A stretch of 64,000 nt of DNA from Ahaetulla prasina (GCF_028640845.1 NC_080542.1:149667298-149731297); one strand, 5' to 3'. Shown: positions 11,473-22,275, counted from the first letter of the stretch. Program-made: numbers and translations. The notes: generated from the sequence alone by a model not told the origin.

Positions 11473-12166
11473 ACATAGCTTTTTACAAAAGCAATGCTTC
11501 CAGAAAGCCTAATTGTCCCTCCCTTCTCAGACAAGAAAGAAGAGAGAGAAAAAAATGGAGTGGGGGTGAATGGTTCTCCCCCCCCGCGTCGCCCACCCCC
11601 TTCCCTGGCACTACAAGGAACGAAGGGGGGGGGGTAGTTAAGATAAGCCAGCGAGGACAGAGAAAAAAAATAACTCGCTGCTTGCAAAGACACTCTCATG
11701 CATATGAAGAAAAAAAAATTTCCAAAAGTAACTCACTTGCTTGCAAAAGGAAAAAAAATTTTTTTTCCCAAAAGTACCTGACTGCTTGCATACGGAATTC
11801 ATGCAGACAGATACACACAAACACACACACTGGACACACACACATGCACACACACACATGCAGAGACAATTTCTCACACATGCACACATTTCTTGCAAAT
11901 CCAAAAGACAACACAGAAATCTCACACCTTCTCAATGAGTTTTGCACATACACACATTCCATGCAAATCAAGCATCACAATTATCTCTACAATTCTTATG
12001 CAGGTTTGAAAATGATCACATACATACATACACATGTACACACATCATCAAACAACATTTACAGACCTGGGGAAGTTGTCTGAGAAAACTCAGCAGTTTA
12101 AATCATGAATGTGATTGTGGATCCTTTTGAGTCATTTTTGATAAGGCGGAGGTCCTGACAAGCTGT
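11473..12166 (-). other. Retroviral internal sequence with CA-rich stretch
   Basis: It resumes the retrovirus on the other side of the L1. It contains a C/G-rich run near 11578-11632 and an imperfect (CA)n stretch at about 11811-11880. No pol domain (protease, RT, integrase) is recognisable, so most of pol appears to be missing. Confidence 0.5.
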
Positions 12167-13126
12167 CTAAGTGACATCGTGTAAAATGAGGCATTCAAGG
12201 ACCATGCGCCACTTGGACAGAATTTTTACAGGGGCTCTTGGACTTTCATGGAAATAGGTTCCCAATTTTCCCCATGTAGTCACTTTGAGCAAGTCCTTTT
12301 CCAGATTGTTTCCAAATATAGGGAAGTAATTGAACCAAATCAGTTGCTGGTTAGTCTGAGCACCCATGGGGGAAAGGGAGGGGTGCTCTGGGGGAAGGGA
12401 GGCAGGCAGGGGAAAGGAGGCAGTTTTCAAAGCAGGGATGGAAGTAGCAGGTATAGGTTTAACTTCTGGCTCAATATGCTTTGAAAGTTCAAGGCAAGGG
12501 GCTGAAGGGACAGCAAGCACAGAGTTTTGATGATCCCGAATTTTATGATTAGGATTTTGTGGGTCATCTATAAGGCCAACGGGAAACATTTGCAAATCCT
12601 CTAAGGAAAGCTCTCCCGTTGCCATCGCTCTCTTCAGTCCAGCTGTAAGAGCAGAATGAGACGAGGTCTCCCCATCCGCAGTTGGCGGAGGCGGAGGGGG
12701 GGGCAGATGGTGGAGATGTTTCAGTTAAAGAGGCAATGTTGGAGCATTTTACCTCAGGAGATTTTTGCTGCGTGGAGGCATCCTCGTATGGAGGTGGAGA
12801 CGCAGCGTTGAGCGCCATGGCATCGCTCGAATCTCTGATAGCCTTTTCATAAATCTCCAGGCTATTAACAATTACTTGACAAGTTACAATCAAATCATAA
12901 TTGGCTTTAGGGGGGTTATTTAAATATTTCAATATACGCCTCCATTTTTTAGATGTAATATCCCCTGAAGGGGGATAAGTGGGATATTTTTGCCAAATGA
13001 ATTTCAACAATTTGACTAGATCGTTCCCTGAAATTGAGAGTAAAGGTTTGCCATGGTTTATGCAAATAATTTTTGCAGCCTTGACAAGGTCTCCAAGACC
13101 TGGGGCTTGGACAACCCTTTCCCCAT
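12167..13126 (-). pseudogene. gag: Endogenous retroviral gag remnant
   Basis: The minus-strand ATG at 13126 is followed by Gly (MGKG...), a likely N-myristoylation signal for matrix. A frame change occurs within about 25 codons. The next segment (13010-12564) contains a matrix-like stretch (FIWQKYPTYPPSGDI) and a PPPY late-domain motif, which in retroviruses recruits NEDD4-type ubiquitin ligases for budding. A further shift leads into 12625-12167, a Pro-rich linker and possible capsid start. It sits about 80 bases inside the primer-binding site. At least two frameshifts make it non-functional. Confidence 0.8.
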
Positions 13127-13202
13127 ACTCACTAAGTCTGATGACTGGAATGCCTCACTGGCGAAAGTATGGGGGCGTCAAGTCGAACAACCAGGACCGG
13201 GG

Positions 13203-13220
13203 ATCACGTCAGGGTCACCA
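13203..13220 (-). other. Retroviral primer-binding site, tRNA-Trp type
   Basis: The minus-strand sequence TGGTGACCCTGACGTGAT starts two bases after the 5' LTR. It matches the complement of the tRNA-Trp 3' end at 17 of 18 positions as I know that sequence. tRNA-Trp is the primer used by avian sarcoma-leukosis viruses. Confidence 0.8.
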
Positions 13221-13222
13221 GT

Positions 13223-13907
13223 TGTGGCTTTTCTCGCGGCCAGCGGGCTCGCCACGAGATCGTCCGGGCAATCCCCGCGCCGAACGGAGTGAGAACGAAG
13301 ACACGGAGTCCAATTCTCCTCGGATGAACGAGCCCCGAGCTAGCTCGAGACAACCCTTTTATTAAGATTAGGGGTTGGGGTGGGTTACAGAAGGTAAGCA
13401 GGGGAGGTTACATATTAGCATATATTCAACATGTGAACACGTGACTGCAAGCACATCCACAAGCCTATGATTTTGGGAGAAAGATCATGATTCTTGGGAG
13501 GAGTTTTACCATGAGGTGGTTCTTTGTTCTCTGCTTATTGCCTACGTGGTACAGCTGCATAGCAATCTACACCGACTACAAGGATATCACTCCCACACGT
13601 GTCTAAGGCATTCTACAGTTCTTGAAACATCTTGGCTATAATTGTGTGGGGGAGCTACTTCTTTTGAAGCTCTGTGAAGTAAACTTTATCAGAGAAGGAA
13701 TGTTCTGTGTTGATACATTTACAGGCAAACATTGCAACCTTGACATCAAACAGATTTCTGCTTACATGATAGAAATTTGCCAGACCTACCTATGCTGATA
13801 TTTTTGCACATAAGCAATTTCTCAAAACTTGTTCATGCTTATATTTGCACATAAGTAATTTTATAAACAATTTCATAAAGGGGTTCATATGGCATAATAT
13901 CGCAACA
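13223..13907 (-). mobile_element. 5' LTR of endogenous retrovirus
   Basis: A 685-base TG...CA LTR. On this strand it shares start TGTGGCTTTTCTCGCGG and end ATATCGCAACA with 3317-4011. The two differ by scattered substitutions and the small indels noted there. The flanks (GGTGGG on the left, TCTGGG on the right) agree at four of six bases, a weak target duplication. Confidence 0.9.
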
Positions 13908-14135
13908 TCTGGGTATGGCAGGGGAAGGATACTAAAATCTCCATTCCCTCCCAACTCCAGAACAAAGTTACTGCAAGGAAAATCCCCATTTCCCCCCAGT
14001 CAGCTGGGACTCGGGAGGCAGAGAATAGATGGGGGTGGGGCCAGTCAGAATTTTTACTACTGGTTCTCCGAACTACTCAAAATTTCTGCTACTGGTTTTC
14101 CAGAACTGGTCAGAACCTGCTGAAACCCACCTCTG
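13908..14135 (+). mobile_element. hAT-like element, right fragment
   Basis: The continuation of the element that begins at 3268. It ends GAAACCCACCTCTG, the inverted counterpart of CAGTGGTAGGTTTC, and is followed by the 8-base target copy GTCTCAAT. Confidence 0.8.
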
Positions 14136-14295
14136 GTCTCAATTCTTTGCGCCACACCATAACTTAACATATGGTCTCAATTCATGGTGCCATGTCATAG
14201 CTTCAGATATGGTGTCAATCCTCTGTACCGCACTGTAACTTACCATATGGTCTCGATCCTTTGCGACATGCCATAACCTAACGTAGGGTCTTGAT
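14136..14295. repeat. Minisatellite, ~38-bp unit, right part
   Basis: Four more units of the array seen at 3109-3267, ending where another hAT element starts. A partial unit resumes after 14468. Confidence 0.8.
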
Positions 14296-14467
14296 CAGTG
14301 GTGGGTTGCTACCAGTTCACCTCGGTTTGGGTGAACTGGTAGCAGTGGCGGCGGGAGATTCCAGCCACCCACCTGGACACTTCTGCGCATACACAGAAGC
14401 ATCGCGCAAGCGCACACGTGCATGGCACAAGCGAACCGGTAGCAAACTATGTTGAAACCCATTACTG
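14296..14467 (+). mobile_element. hAT-like MITE with perfect 8-bp target duplication
   Basis: 172 bases, CAGTGGTGGGTTGC...GAAACCCATTACTG, flanked on both sides by GTCTTGAT (14288-14295 and 14468-14475). Related sequence at 29431-29573. Confidence 0.85.
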
Positions 14468-14559
14468 GTCTTGATCCTGTGTGCCTGAGGTATACACCCA
14501 TTTGGAAGATTTTAAAGACTAATGTACAACTGAAACCGGAGGATTTTCTTCTGGGAATA

Positions 14560-14667
14560 AGTGGACAGACAACAAAAGTGTGGATTTTGTTTAGGCTGCA
14601 TTAACTGAGAGATAGAATCAAGCTTACAAGAAGCATTAATACTGCTTTCTAAGGTTGTGGCAAGACC
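14560..14667 (+). mobile_element. CR1 LINE fragment
   Basis: It matches the CR1 3' segment found elsewhere here (GGCTGCATTAACTGAGAGAT, AGAATCAAG, ATTAATACTGCTTTC). It is interrupted by the hAT element that follows. Confidence 0.6.
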
Positions 14668-14675
14668 ATTTAAAC

Positions 14676-15264
14676 CGGTGTGTGTGTGTGTGTGTATCAA
14701 ACTCGATTTTATCGAGGGCCACATCTGGATTGTGTTTGACCTCAGGATGGGGTGTGGCCAGCTCAATGTCACTTGTGTCGGGGGGCTGGGGTGAAATGCT
14801 ACTGGATCGGACCGGATCGCACGATCTTGTAGCGATCGTGGCCGATAGTTCAGCAATCTGGTGGCAATGAAGGAAGTAATGTGTTTTTTACCTTCTGTGC
14901 ATGCACTTCAGAGCCGGTAAGGAAGGTAAGTAGATTTCACCCCTGGTTGGGGGCGCTTGTGACGGCCCAAGCTCTCTGCCAGTGAAAATGGGCTCCAAAG
15001 CTCCATTCTGGCTGTGACCATTTCCTGCAGCTCTCTGATGGCGAAAACAGAGCTCGGGAGGGCTGCTGGCGATTTGTGCAAGCTCTGTTTTTGGCTGCGA
15101 CAGCCTCCTGCAACCTTCTGCCAAACGTGCCTCTCCGAGCTCCATTTTTCACTGGCAGAGGCACTGCAGGCTGGTCTTTCGCTGTTTCCAGGGCGGCCGC
15201 GTGGGCCAGATGTAAGAAACCCACTGGCCAGATCAACCCACGGGCCTTGAATTTGACACCCCTG
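14676..15264 (+). mobile_element. hAT element, 'TTTGACACCCCTG' family
   Basis: 589 bases flanked by perfect 8-base copies ATTTAAAC (14668-14675 and 15265-15272). The right end is TTTGACACCCCTG. The left end has been altered by a (GT)n run. Interior: GAGGGCCACATCTGGATTGT near the left end and GGGCCTTGAATTTGAC at the right. The same family occurs at 55598, 59195 and, truncated, 43500. Confidence 0.88.
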
Positions 15265-15281
15265 ATTTAAACCATGGCCCC

Positions 15282-16015
15282 TATTCAACAAAAATAAAAT
15301 TTAATGCAGAGACAAAGTAAGGTTTTACCCCTAGGCAGGGCAGAAACCTGGCTCGAAACAATAACTGGGAGATGGACCTCAAAGTCCTAGTGGATGACCC
15401 TGTAAACATGACCCAGCTGTGTGTGGCAGCAGTCGAAAAAGCTAACACCATCCTTGGTTGTCTAAATGGAGGCACAGAAACAAAATCACAGGAAGGATTA
15501 GTACTGCTTTGCTAAGCCTTACTAAGGCCCCACCTGGAACACTACATTCCGTTTTGGTCACCACATCACAAAGAAATTGTTGAAACTTTAGGACAAAATG
15601 CTGAGAAGAGTAACAAAGTTGAGTAAAGGCCAAGAGACAAAAAAATACGAAGAATGATGGCAGGAATTGGGTATGGCTAGTCTAGAGAAGAGAAGGACTG
15701 GGGGGGGGATATGATAGCAGTATTCCAGTATTTGGGGGGCTGCCCCAAAGAAGAGGGGGGTCCACTTATTTTTAAAAGCACCAGATGATGGGTAGAAACT
15801 AATCAAGAGAAGCAGCCTGGAATGAAGGAAAAACCTCCTAACGGTGAGGAGAATTAATCGCTGGCACAGCTTGCCACTGGAAAGTGTGGGTGCTCCATCA
15901 CTGGAGGCTTTCAAGAAGAGACTGGACTAGAAGACCTCCAAAGGTCTCTAGGACCTCCTGTTCAACTAGATGACCTCTAAGATCCCTTCCAACTCTGTTG
16001 TTCTATGTTCTGCAC
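15282..16015 (+). mobile_element. CR1 LINE 3' portion
   Basis: The decayed last part of the CR1 reverse-transcriptase region plus 3' UTR, ending in the stereotyped tail (AGATGACCTCTAAGATCCCT, TCCAACTCTGTTGTTCTATG). No open frame survives. Confidence 0.8.
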
Positions 16016-16024
16016 AGAGTAGCA

Positions 16025-16150
16025 GATTTGGAAGGGACCTCGGAGGTCTTCTAGTCCAACCCCCTGCTCAAGCAGAAGGCCCTATAACCATTTCACAGGG
16101 TTGGTCCAATCTCTTCTTAAAATCCTCCGTCTAAAAACCTTTAATTTTCA
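16025..16150 (-). mobile_element. CR1 LINE 3' end, opposite orientation
   Basis: Reverse-complement CR1 terminus (GGAAGGGACCTCGGAGGTCT, TCTAGTCCAACCCCCTGCTC), placed tail to tail with the preceding CR1 copy. Confidence 0.75.
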
Positions 16151-16159
16151 CCCCCCACC

Positions 16160-16777
16160 CCACCCCGTTCATGGCATACATTCGTTGTGAATATGATGCC
16201 CCACTTGGGGTGTGTGTGTGTGTCTCTTTAACGACACCCTCCATCACAAATGCCTGCATAAGAGCACAAAAGTGCCTACCGTTCCTGTCCTATTGTTTCC
16301 TTCATCGTATCAAATTGATATAGTTGATGCATATTTTTTTTACATATATGTATATATTTTCTTCAAAATATGTTGTTTTATCTATGACAATTGTTTGTGT
16401 ATACTGTTGTGACAAAAAAACAACAACACACCTCTGTACCCTGGGGGTGGGGGAGGGGAAAGCAGATTGGGTTCCGATCGCTCTCTTCCCCCCCACTCCC
16501 CATGCAAACATTCTTGGAGGCGGGGGAGGAGATTCTCCGCTCTTTAAAAAGAACTGCCACCTCTGGCCGCCCCCAAAATGGGGTGGGAATGGAGATTTTG
16601 CAGTATCTTTCCCCTGCCACGCCCACCAAGCCACGCCCACAGAACCAATAGTAAAAAAAAAATGGATTTCACCACTGCTCCCCACCCCTCAAGCCTCCCC
16701 CCAGCCCCCCTCCCCATTTCTCTGCCAGAGTTTTTTTTTGCCTGCAAGATTCTTCCTTGCATTGCCCCAGCTGGGTG
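16160..16777. other. Mixed non-genic sequence with hAT-like fragment
   Basis: A short (GT)n at about 16210-16223, AT-rich sequence, then 16560-16677. That last part is the reverse orientation of the CAGTGGTGGGTTTC hAT family and ends GGATTTCACCACTG. No gene is recognised. Confidence 0.5.
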
Positions 16778-17145
16778 TTTCCAGATTCTCCTTGACTTAC
16801 GACCACAACATCTTACGTTGTTAAGCGAGACTTTTGTTCTGGGAGGTTTTGCCTCATTCGACAGCCTTCCTTTACCACCGTTGCTAAGTGAATTGCTGCC
16901 GTCAATCAGTGAGCGAGCTGGTAGTTAAACAAATCTTGCTCCCCCCCCCATGTCCGCAAGTCGCAAAAGGCGATCCCATCGACTTTGGTCGTAAGGGTGA
17001 GTCCCTTGCCAAGTGTCTGGATTTTGATCCCCCTGATCATGGGGAGGCAACGAAGGTCGTAACTTGTGAACACGGATCACAAGTCTGATGCTTCTCAGTG
17101 CTGTTGTCCCGTTGAACAGTCGCTGAATGAACTGTCATAAGTCAA
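16778..17145 (+). mobile_element. Tigger-like MITE ('TCCTCGACTTACGACC' family)
   Basis: A copy of a family with ends ACAGGTAGTCCTCGACTTAC and GTAAGTCGAGGACTACCTG. It has internal phrases TTGTTAAGTGAATC, GTCAGAAGGTCGCAAAAG and GGTCACTAAATGAAC. This copy is diverged at both ends. Confidence 0.65.
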
Positions 17146-17639
17146 GTTTGGGGAGGAGGCAGCCGACCCTTTCCCGCACACCGTGTTGGACGATCGCAAC
17201 GGACAAAATTGGTGCCTTTCGTATGAAATGAAATTTCGTAATATTATCTGACTGTATGAATCTTTTTTTCGTTCTTTTTGTCGGAAGAGCGGCCGGATGC
17301 TGAGATCAGTGACGAATAAATTAAAGGCGGAAGTGGGACTAGACGTCCAAGGTCCCTTCCAGATTCTGTCCAGGTGGTCCTTGCCTTAATGACCAGAATT
17401 TCCAGTTGTGAAGCAAACTGTGCGGCTTCCGCAATTGGCCTGGTCAGGGTTTTTCCCCCCAGGACTTTGTGACTTCCGACGGTCACTGAATGAACGGTCA
17501 TAATTTGAGGACAGCTTTGTAAATATGTATGACAACGTGGCAACCAGGTTTCTGGTTGTTTGTTTGAAAGGTGGGTGGCTTGAGGGATTGGGGTCCTCCA
17601 GCTTTCAGGTCTAGCAAAGTGGGGGGGGGGCTTCCACAG

Positions 17640-17945
17640 TCCTCGATGTACGACCGCAGTTGAGCCCCACATTTCGGTTGTTAGCCGAGACATTTGTTAC
17701 CGTGAGTTTTGCCCCTTTTGCTCACCTCTCTTGCCACCGTTGTTAAGCGAATCCTGTGGGGCTCAGTTAGTCACACGGTTGTTAAGTGAGGCTGCTTCCC
17801 ATTGACTTTTGCTTGCTCAGTGGGTCGCGTGACCCTGGTCACTGCAATGGTTGTAAGTGTGTGGAAAGGTCACAGGTCCCTTTTCGCCACTTTGAACGGT
17901 TGCTAAGTGAACGGTCACAAATTGAGGACTGCCTGACCCCGCGAT
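17640..17945 (+). mobile_element. Tigger-like MITE
   Basis: Same family (GTACGACCGCAGTTGAGCCC ... CGGTCACAAATTGAGGACTG). Shorter and diverged pieces of the family lie at 17350-17520 and 17950-18340. Confidence 0.65.
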
Positions 17946-18363
17946 TCATACAGCAACCCCAGGGCTGACTCACTTAACAACCGTCTCGTTTAACGATCAA
18001 AATGTTGGCCTTGATTGTGGTCGTGAGTTGCGGAATACCTGTAATTGTTTTTGTTGTTCGCAGGGACCAAGATTTGGAAAGCGTCGTCCGTGAAAGACGG
18101 GAAATGGCCCCTCCACAGCCTCAGGAGGCACATCGTATATCCAAGCAAATCTGCCTTTTTAGCAAATCTGGCCCAGGGTTCAATCCAGTATCCAGTCCAA
18201 TGGCTGCCGCTTCTGGTCTGTTGGGCAGGTCGAATTCTTTACCAGTTGGGTAACGTTCTGCTTCTCCAGATTGTCCTCGACTTACAACCACCACGGAGCC
18301 TCAAATTTCCATCGCTAAGCAGATTGATCGAAGCTTGGTAACTTTCCCAAACGGCACGATAAA

Positions 18364-18760
18364 CTACAGGTAGTCCTCGACTTACGACCACTGTGGAACC
18401 CCATATTTCCATCACCAGGCAAGTTTGGCCTCATGGTACCACCTTTCTTGCCACTGTTGTTAAGTGAATCAGTCTACCCCAGTGACTGCTTCTCAGAAGG
18501 TCACAAAGGGGGAATCACGTGATCCCGGGATGCTGCTCCGGTCGTAAATATAAGTCAGTTGCCAAGCATCCAAGTCAGGGGTGTCAACTTTACGGCATCA
18601 CGTGACCTATCACAATTTTTTCCCCCTTCGCTAAACCGGGCATGGGCGTGGCCCTCATGTGACGCATCTGGCCCGCAGGCCGTGAGTTTTGACGGCTCTG
18701 ATCCAAATTCTGCTCTGTTGTAATTTCAGACGGTCACTAAAGGAGCTGCTGTAAGTCGAG
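18364..18760 (+). mobile_element. Tigger-like MITE with internal hAT fragment
   Basis: It begins TACAGGTAGTCCTCGACTTA and ends TGTAAGTCGAGGACAAAG. A ~125-base element starting GGGGTGTCAACTTTACGG and ending TTTTGACGGCTCTG (about 18577-18700) sits inside it, so the MITE was itself a target. Confidence 0.7.
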
Positions 18761-18774
18761 GACAAAGTCTAAGA

Positions 18775-19098
18775 CTAGACTTAACGACCCAAAATTTCCA
18801 TTACAATGCGAGTTGTGCCATTTTACCACCTTTCCAGCCACAGTTGTTAAGGGAATTGGGCTTCCCCATTGATGTGGCATGTCAGAAGGTCGCCAGATGG
18901 GACCCCTTCATGCGAGACACTACCACCGTCATAAATACGAGTCAGCTGACAAGTGTCTGAATTTCAATCCTGGGACCGCGGGGATGCTACAACAGTTGTA
19001 CGCGTGAAAAGATTCATTGGTCCCTTTTCCCCCCAGCGCCGTTGAGACTTTGGAGTGTGACTAAACAAACGGTTGTAAGTTGAGGACTATCTGTACTC
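18775..19098 (+). mobile_element. Tigger-like MITE
   Basis: Same family, ending GTAAGTTGAGGACTATCTG followed by TA. The 5' end is degraded. Confidence 0.7.
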
Positions 19099-19257
19099 CT
19101 TTTTTAAAGGGGGTGGTGGTTCCTGAGAAGCGACTGAATTGTTGCGTGTTGTGGTTTGGCTAGCTACATCTGGGCCAAGTCATGCCATGACTGCCCTCCA
19201 TGTAATCTCTCGACGCCTCTGACGGTTTTTTGTTTCTAACCGAGTCTTTTGTTTCAG

Positions 19258-19291
19258 AACTTTCTGGAAGCCCTGGAAAGGAGTGGAGCAG
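19258..19291 (+). CDS. Candidate short upstream exon of GIMAP gene B
   Basis: 34 bases between a good acceptor (TTTTGTTTCAG) and a good donor (GTAAGA at 19292). It is open in the frame that continues into the main exon: 11 codons (NFLEALERSGA) plus one base, matching the phase-1 acceptor at 20784. There is no ATG, so a further upstream exon is implied. It is comparable to 1150-1177 of gene A. Alternatively gene B starts at an in-frame ATG at 20748, within the unspliced sequence. Confidence 0.45.
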
Positions 19292-19556
19292 GTAAGATGG
19301 GACCTCAGAGGGGTCTTGTGGGGAGGGGGACCCTTCATGGGTGTTTTGCTCTTTTTTTCAAAATAGCTTTTGTGTGCCGTGAGATTAAAACAACACAGGA
19401 CTGAACAAATAATTTTTCCCAGGGGCCAGATGACAAACCAACATTTTGGTTAAGCAAGACAGTTGCTTTGTGAGTCATGCCCAATTTCCCCCCTTTTTTT
19501 TGGTTGAGGGCTGTTAACCGAATCAAGGCTGTGAAGGTAACACACACACACACATA

Positions 19557-19930
19557 CAGATAGTCCTCGAGTTACAACAGTTTGTTTAGTGACCATTTGA
19601 AATGACAGCAAAATACCGAGTTATGATCCTTTTTCACTCTTACGACCGTTGTGGCATCCCCATGGCCATGTGATTTACCTTTGCATGCTTGACAACTGGT
19701 TCACATTTATGACGGTTGCAGTGTCCTGGGGTCAGGCGATCCCCTTTTGCGACCATCTGACAAGCAACGTCCATGGGGAAAACAGATTCACTTAACAACA
19801 GTATGGCTAATTAAACAACTGCAGGGATTCACTTAACAAATGTGGCCAGAAAAGTCATAAAATGGAGCAAAACTCACTTAACAACAGAAATTTTGGGCTC
19901 AATTATGTTCACAAATTGAAGACTACCCTG
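19557..19930 (-). mobile_element. Tigger-like MITE, minus orientation
   Basis: CAGATAGTCCTCGAGTTACA at the left and AATTGAAGACTACCCTG at the right. The internal order is reversed relative to most copies. Confidence 0.75.
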
Positions 19931-20233
19931 TTTCCCTTAAAATAAGACATCCTCTGATAATAAGACCAATTGGACTTTTGAGTGCATGCACTAAAACAAG
20001 CCCCTCTCAAAAAATAAGCCCTCCCCAAAAATATTTAAACGCAAGCGCAGCCGGTCCCCACCATTTCCTCTGGTTAGGGTTAGGGAGACAGAGCTGGAAA
20101 TCTCTGGTAAATGGCAAGAGGAACGCCGTCTTGCTCCACATGCCCCAAAATAATAAGACATCCCCAAAATTAAGGCCAATTAAGGGTTCAAAAAAAAAAT
20201 AAGACAGGGTCTTATTTTCGGGGAAACATGGTA
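19925..20233. mobile_element. MITE with 'TTTCCCCGAAAATAAGAC' inverted ends
   Basis: Left end CCCTGTTTCCCTTAAAATAAGAC, right end GTCTTATTTTCGGGGAAACATGG, followed by TA. Internal blocks such as AATAAGCCCTCCCCAAAAAT. About 310 bases, abutting the previous MITE. A TA target suggests Tc1/mariner-type mobilisation. Confidence 0.75.
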
Positions 20234-20351
20234 CTTATAATGGCAATCCACCCAGGGCAGACAGGGACAGCCAAAGGACCCAATGTGTCCCGGGGACCAT
20301 AAAATACCCTGATCTGCACTAACATGTAATTATCTTGAAAAGCCAAAATCA

Positions 20352-20706
20352 AGGGCAGGCAGTCCTCGATTTACAACCACAATTGAATCCCAAATTTCTT
20401 GCTAAGTGAGACATTTCTTAAATGAGTTTTGCCCCATTATACGAGCTGCGAATCACTGCAGTGGTTAAGCAAGTCACACGATTGTTAAGTGACTTCCCCA
20501 TCAATGCGGCTGGTCAGAAGGTCGCAAAAGAGGGAACACGTGACCCTGCAATGCTGCAACCGTCATAAGTATAAACCAGTTTGATCATGTGACCACGGGG
20601 ATGCTGAAACGGTTGGAAGCGTGAAAAATGGTCCCGAGTCATTTTTTTTAGTGCCGTGGTAACTTTGGTCACTAAATGAATGGTCGTAAGTTGAGGGCTA
20701 TCTGTA
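20352..20706 (+). mobile_element. Tigger-like MITE
   Basis: CAGGCAGTCCTCGATTTACA ... CGTAAGTTGAGGGCTATCTG followed by TA. A nearly full-length copy (about 355 bases) just upstream of the GIMAP B main exon. Confidence 0.8.
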
Positions 20707-20784
20707 TTTCCAATCGCAATCAGTAAGGAATTGTGGATTCTTTTTTAATGGACCTCAGCAATTCTGTGTCTTCAACACTTGCAG

Positions 20785-21542
20785 AGGCATTCCGGCTGAT
20801 CTTGGTTGGAAAATCCGAAGGAGGGAAGAGTGCCACAGGCAACACCATCCTCGGCCGGAGAGAGTTTGAGTCCATCTTGACAGCAAAGACCACCACCCTG
20901 AAGTGCCAAAGGGGGCAGGGTAGCTGGCAGGGCACAATGGTCTCCGTGGTTGACACGCCTGCCATGTTTGATTCTGAAAACTACAATGAGATAGTGCGAC
21001 GTGAGGTCATGGCTTGCATCGAACTCTCCCAGCCCGGCCCGCATGCCCTCATTTTGGCAACCCAGATGGGACGGTTCACTGCGGAAGATGTGACCGCTGC
21101 AAAATGTGTCTGGGATATCTTTGGGGCTGAGTCCACCAGGCACACGATTGTCCTGTTCACCTGCGTGGAGGATTTGGGTGGGGACCCCTTGCAGGAGTAT
21201 ATCCAAAAGTCCGACAACAGGAATCTGCGGGACCTGATCCAGCAGTGCGGGAATCGCTTCTGCGGGTTCAACAACAAGGCATCAGGAGCCGAGCAGGAGA
21301 GGCAGGTCTCAGAACTGATGGAGATGATGCAGAGAACCGTTTTGGAGAGCGGGGGGAGATACTATCACAACCAGCTGTACTTGGAGCCCAACTTATGTGA
21401 TGAACACATCAAGGTGTTCATAGATCGGAACAAAACATCCCAGAGAAAATTGGAAAGAAGTTGGCTGCGTAATCGTTATTGTGTTGCTGGACACTTTGTA
21501 GTTATTCTGTTTTTAATTCTTCTTGTGATATATTTTTCTTAA
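20785..21542 (+). CDS. GIMAP-family immune-associated GTPase, gene B, main exon
   Basis: Closely related to genes A and C. It shows P-loop GKSEGGKS with the catalytic lysine kept, ATGNTILG, DTPAMFD (G3), GRFTAED, FTCVEDLGG and FNNKAS. A basic Arg/Lys stretch near the C terminus precedes a hydrophobic tail (VVILFLILLVIYF), a likely membrane anchor. The acceptor CAG at 20782-20784 aligns with those of A and C and splits a codon after its first base. The stop TAA is at 20540+1000, i.e. 21540-21542, and a poly(A) signal follows within 40 bases. An in-frame ATG at 20748 could serve as start if the upstream intron is retained. The frame is intact, so the gene is probably functional. Confidence 0.92.
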
Positions 21543-21580
21543 GGTTTTCTCCTTTCTAAACGTCAGATTATCATACGTGC

Positions 21581-21586
21581 AATAAA
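21581..21586 (+). terminator. Poly(A) signal of GIMAP gene B
   Basis: AATAAA 38 bases after the stop codon, followed 15-35 bases on by a GT-rich stretch (TTTGTGCTTGTGCGTTTGC), as expected for cleavage and polyadenylation. Confidence 0.75.
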
Positions 21587-21626
21587 AAGGGCTATTCAAA
21601 ATTTGTGCTTGTGCGTTTGCATACAG

Positions 21627-21686
21627 CAGGGGCCCCCAAACCCCCATGGGAACTGGGGACCACGCAAGTGAACAAAGCTTGTGAAA

Positions 21687-21732
<46 letters not shown>

Positions 21733-21787
21733 TCCATGGAACAATTGTCTTCTACAAAGGTGGTGTCCAAAAGGTTGGGGACCATTG
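21627..21787. mobile_element. hAT-like element with internal (AC)n
   Basis: CAGGGGCCCCCAAACC ... AAAGGTTGGGGACCATTG. Flanks GCATACAG and ATATACAG agree at 6 of 8 bases. It contains about 20 AC units (21690-21730). Similar to 2737-2914. Confidence 0.7.
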
Positions 21788-21904
21788 ATATACAGCATAG
21801 TGTGAAACTCGATCGTGTTGTGGGTCATATCGCAACATTTTTTGCCTTTGCTGAGCCATATCCAGCCTGCGGGGTGCCAGTTTGACAGGCCTGGACAGCC
21901 CTAC

Positions 21905-22275
21905 AGGTAATCCTCAATTTACAACCGTTCATTTAGTGACCGTTCATAGTTACAACAGTGTCGAAAAAGTGATTTACAACCATTTTTCATACATAACGAC
22001 CATTATAGCATCCCCACGGTCATGCGATCAAGATTTGGGCTCCTGACAACTGACTTATTGGCAATGGGAAAGCCGGATTCATTTAAATGGGTTTCTGTCT
22101 TCCCAGTGGCAGTGAGTCACTTCATCACCACAGCCAGAAAGGTCGTCATACGGGGCAAAACTCAATAACTGCCCCAGCGGGGGAAAATTTAGGCTCCTTT
22201 GTGGTCGCAAAAGAAGCTAAATAATCATTGCAGGAACCGAAATATCGGAGCTAAACTGGGACGAGGATTACTGGT
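21905..22275 (-). mobile_element. Tigger-like MITE, minus orientation
   Basis: TACAGGTAATCCTCAATTTA ... GGGACGAGGATTACTGGTA, flanked by TA on both sides. Confidence 0.75.

Noticed and set aside
12979..13365. Plus-strand frame of 128 codons across the retroviral 5' LTR
   Set aside because: It spans primer site and LTR in antisense; no homology.
20073..20086. TTAGGGTTAGGG, telomere-like
   Set aside because: Only two units, inside a MITE; not a telomeric array.
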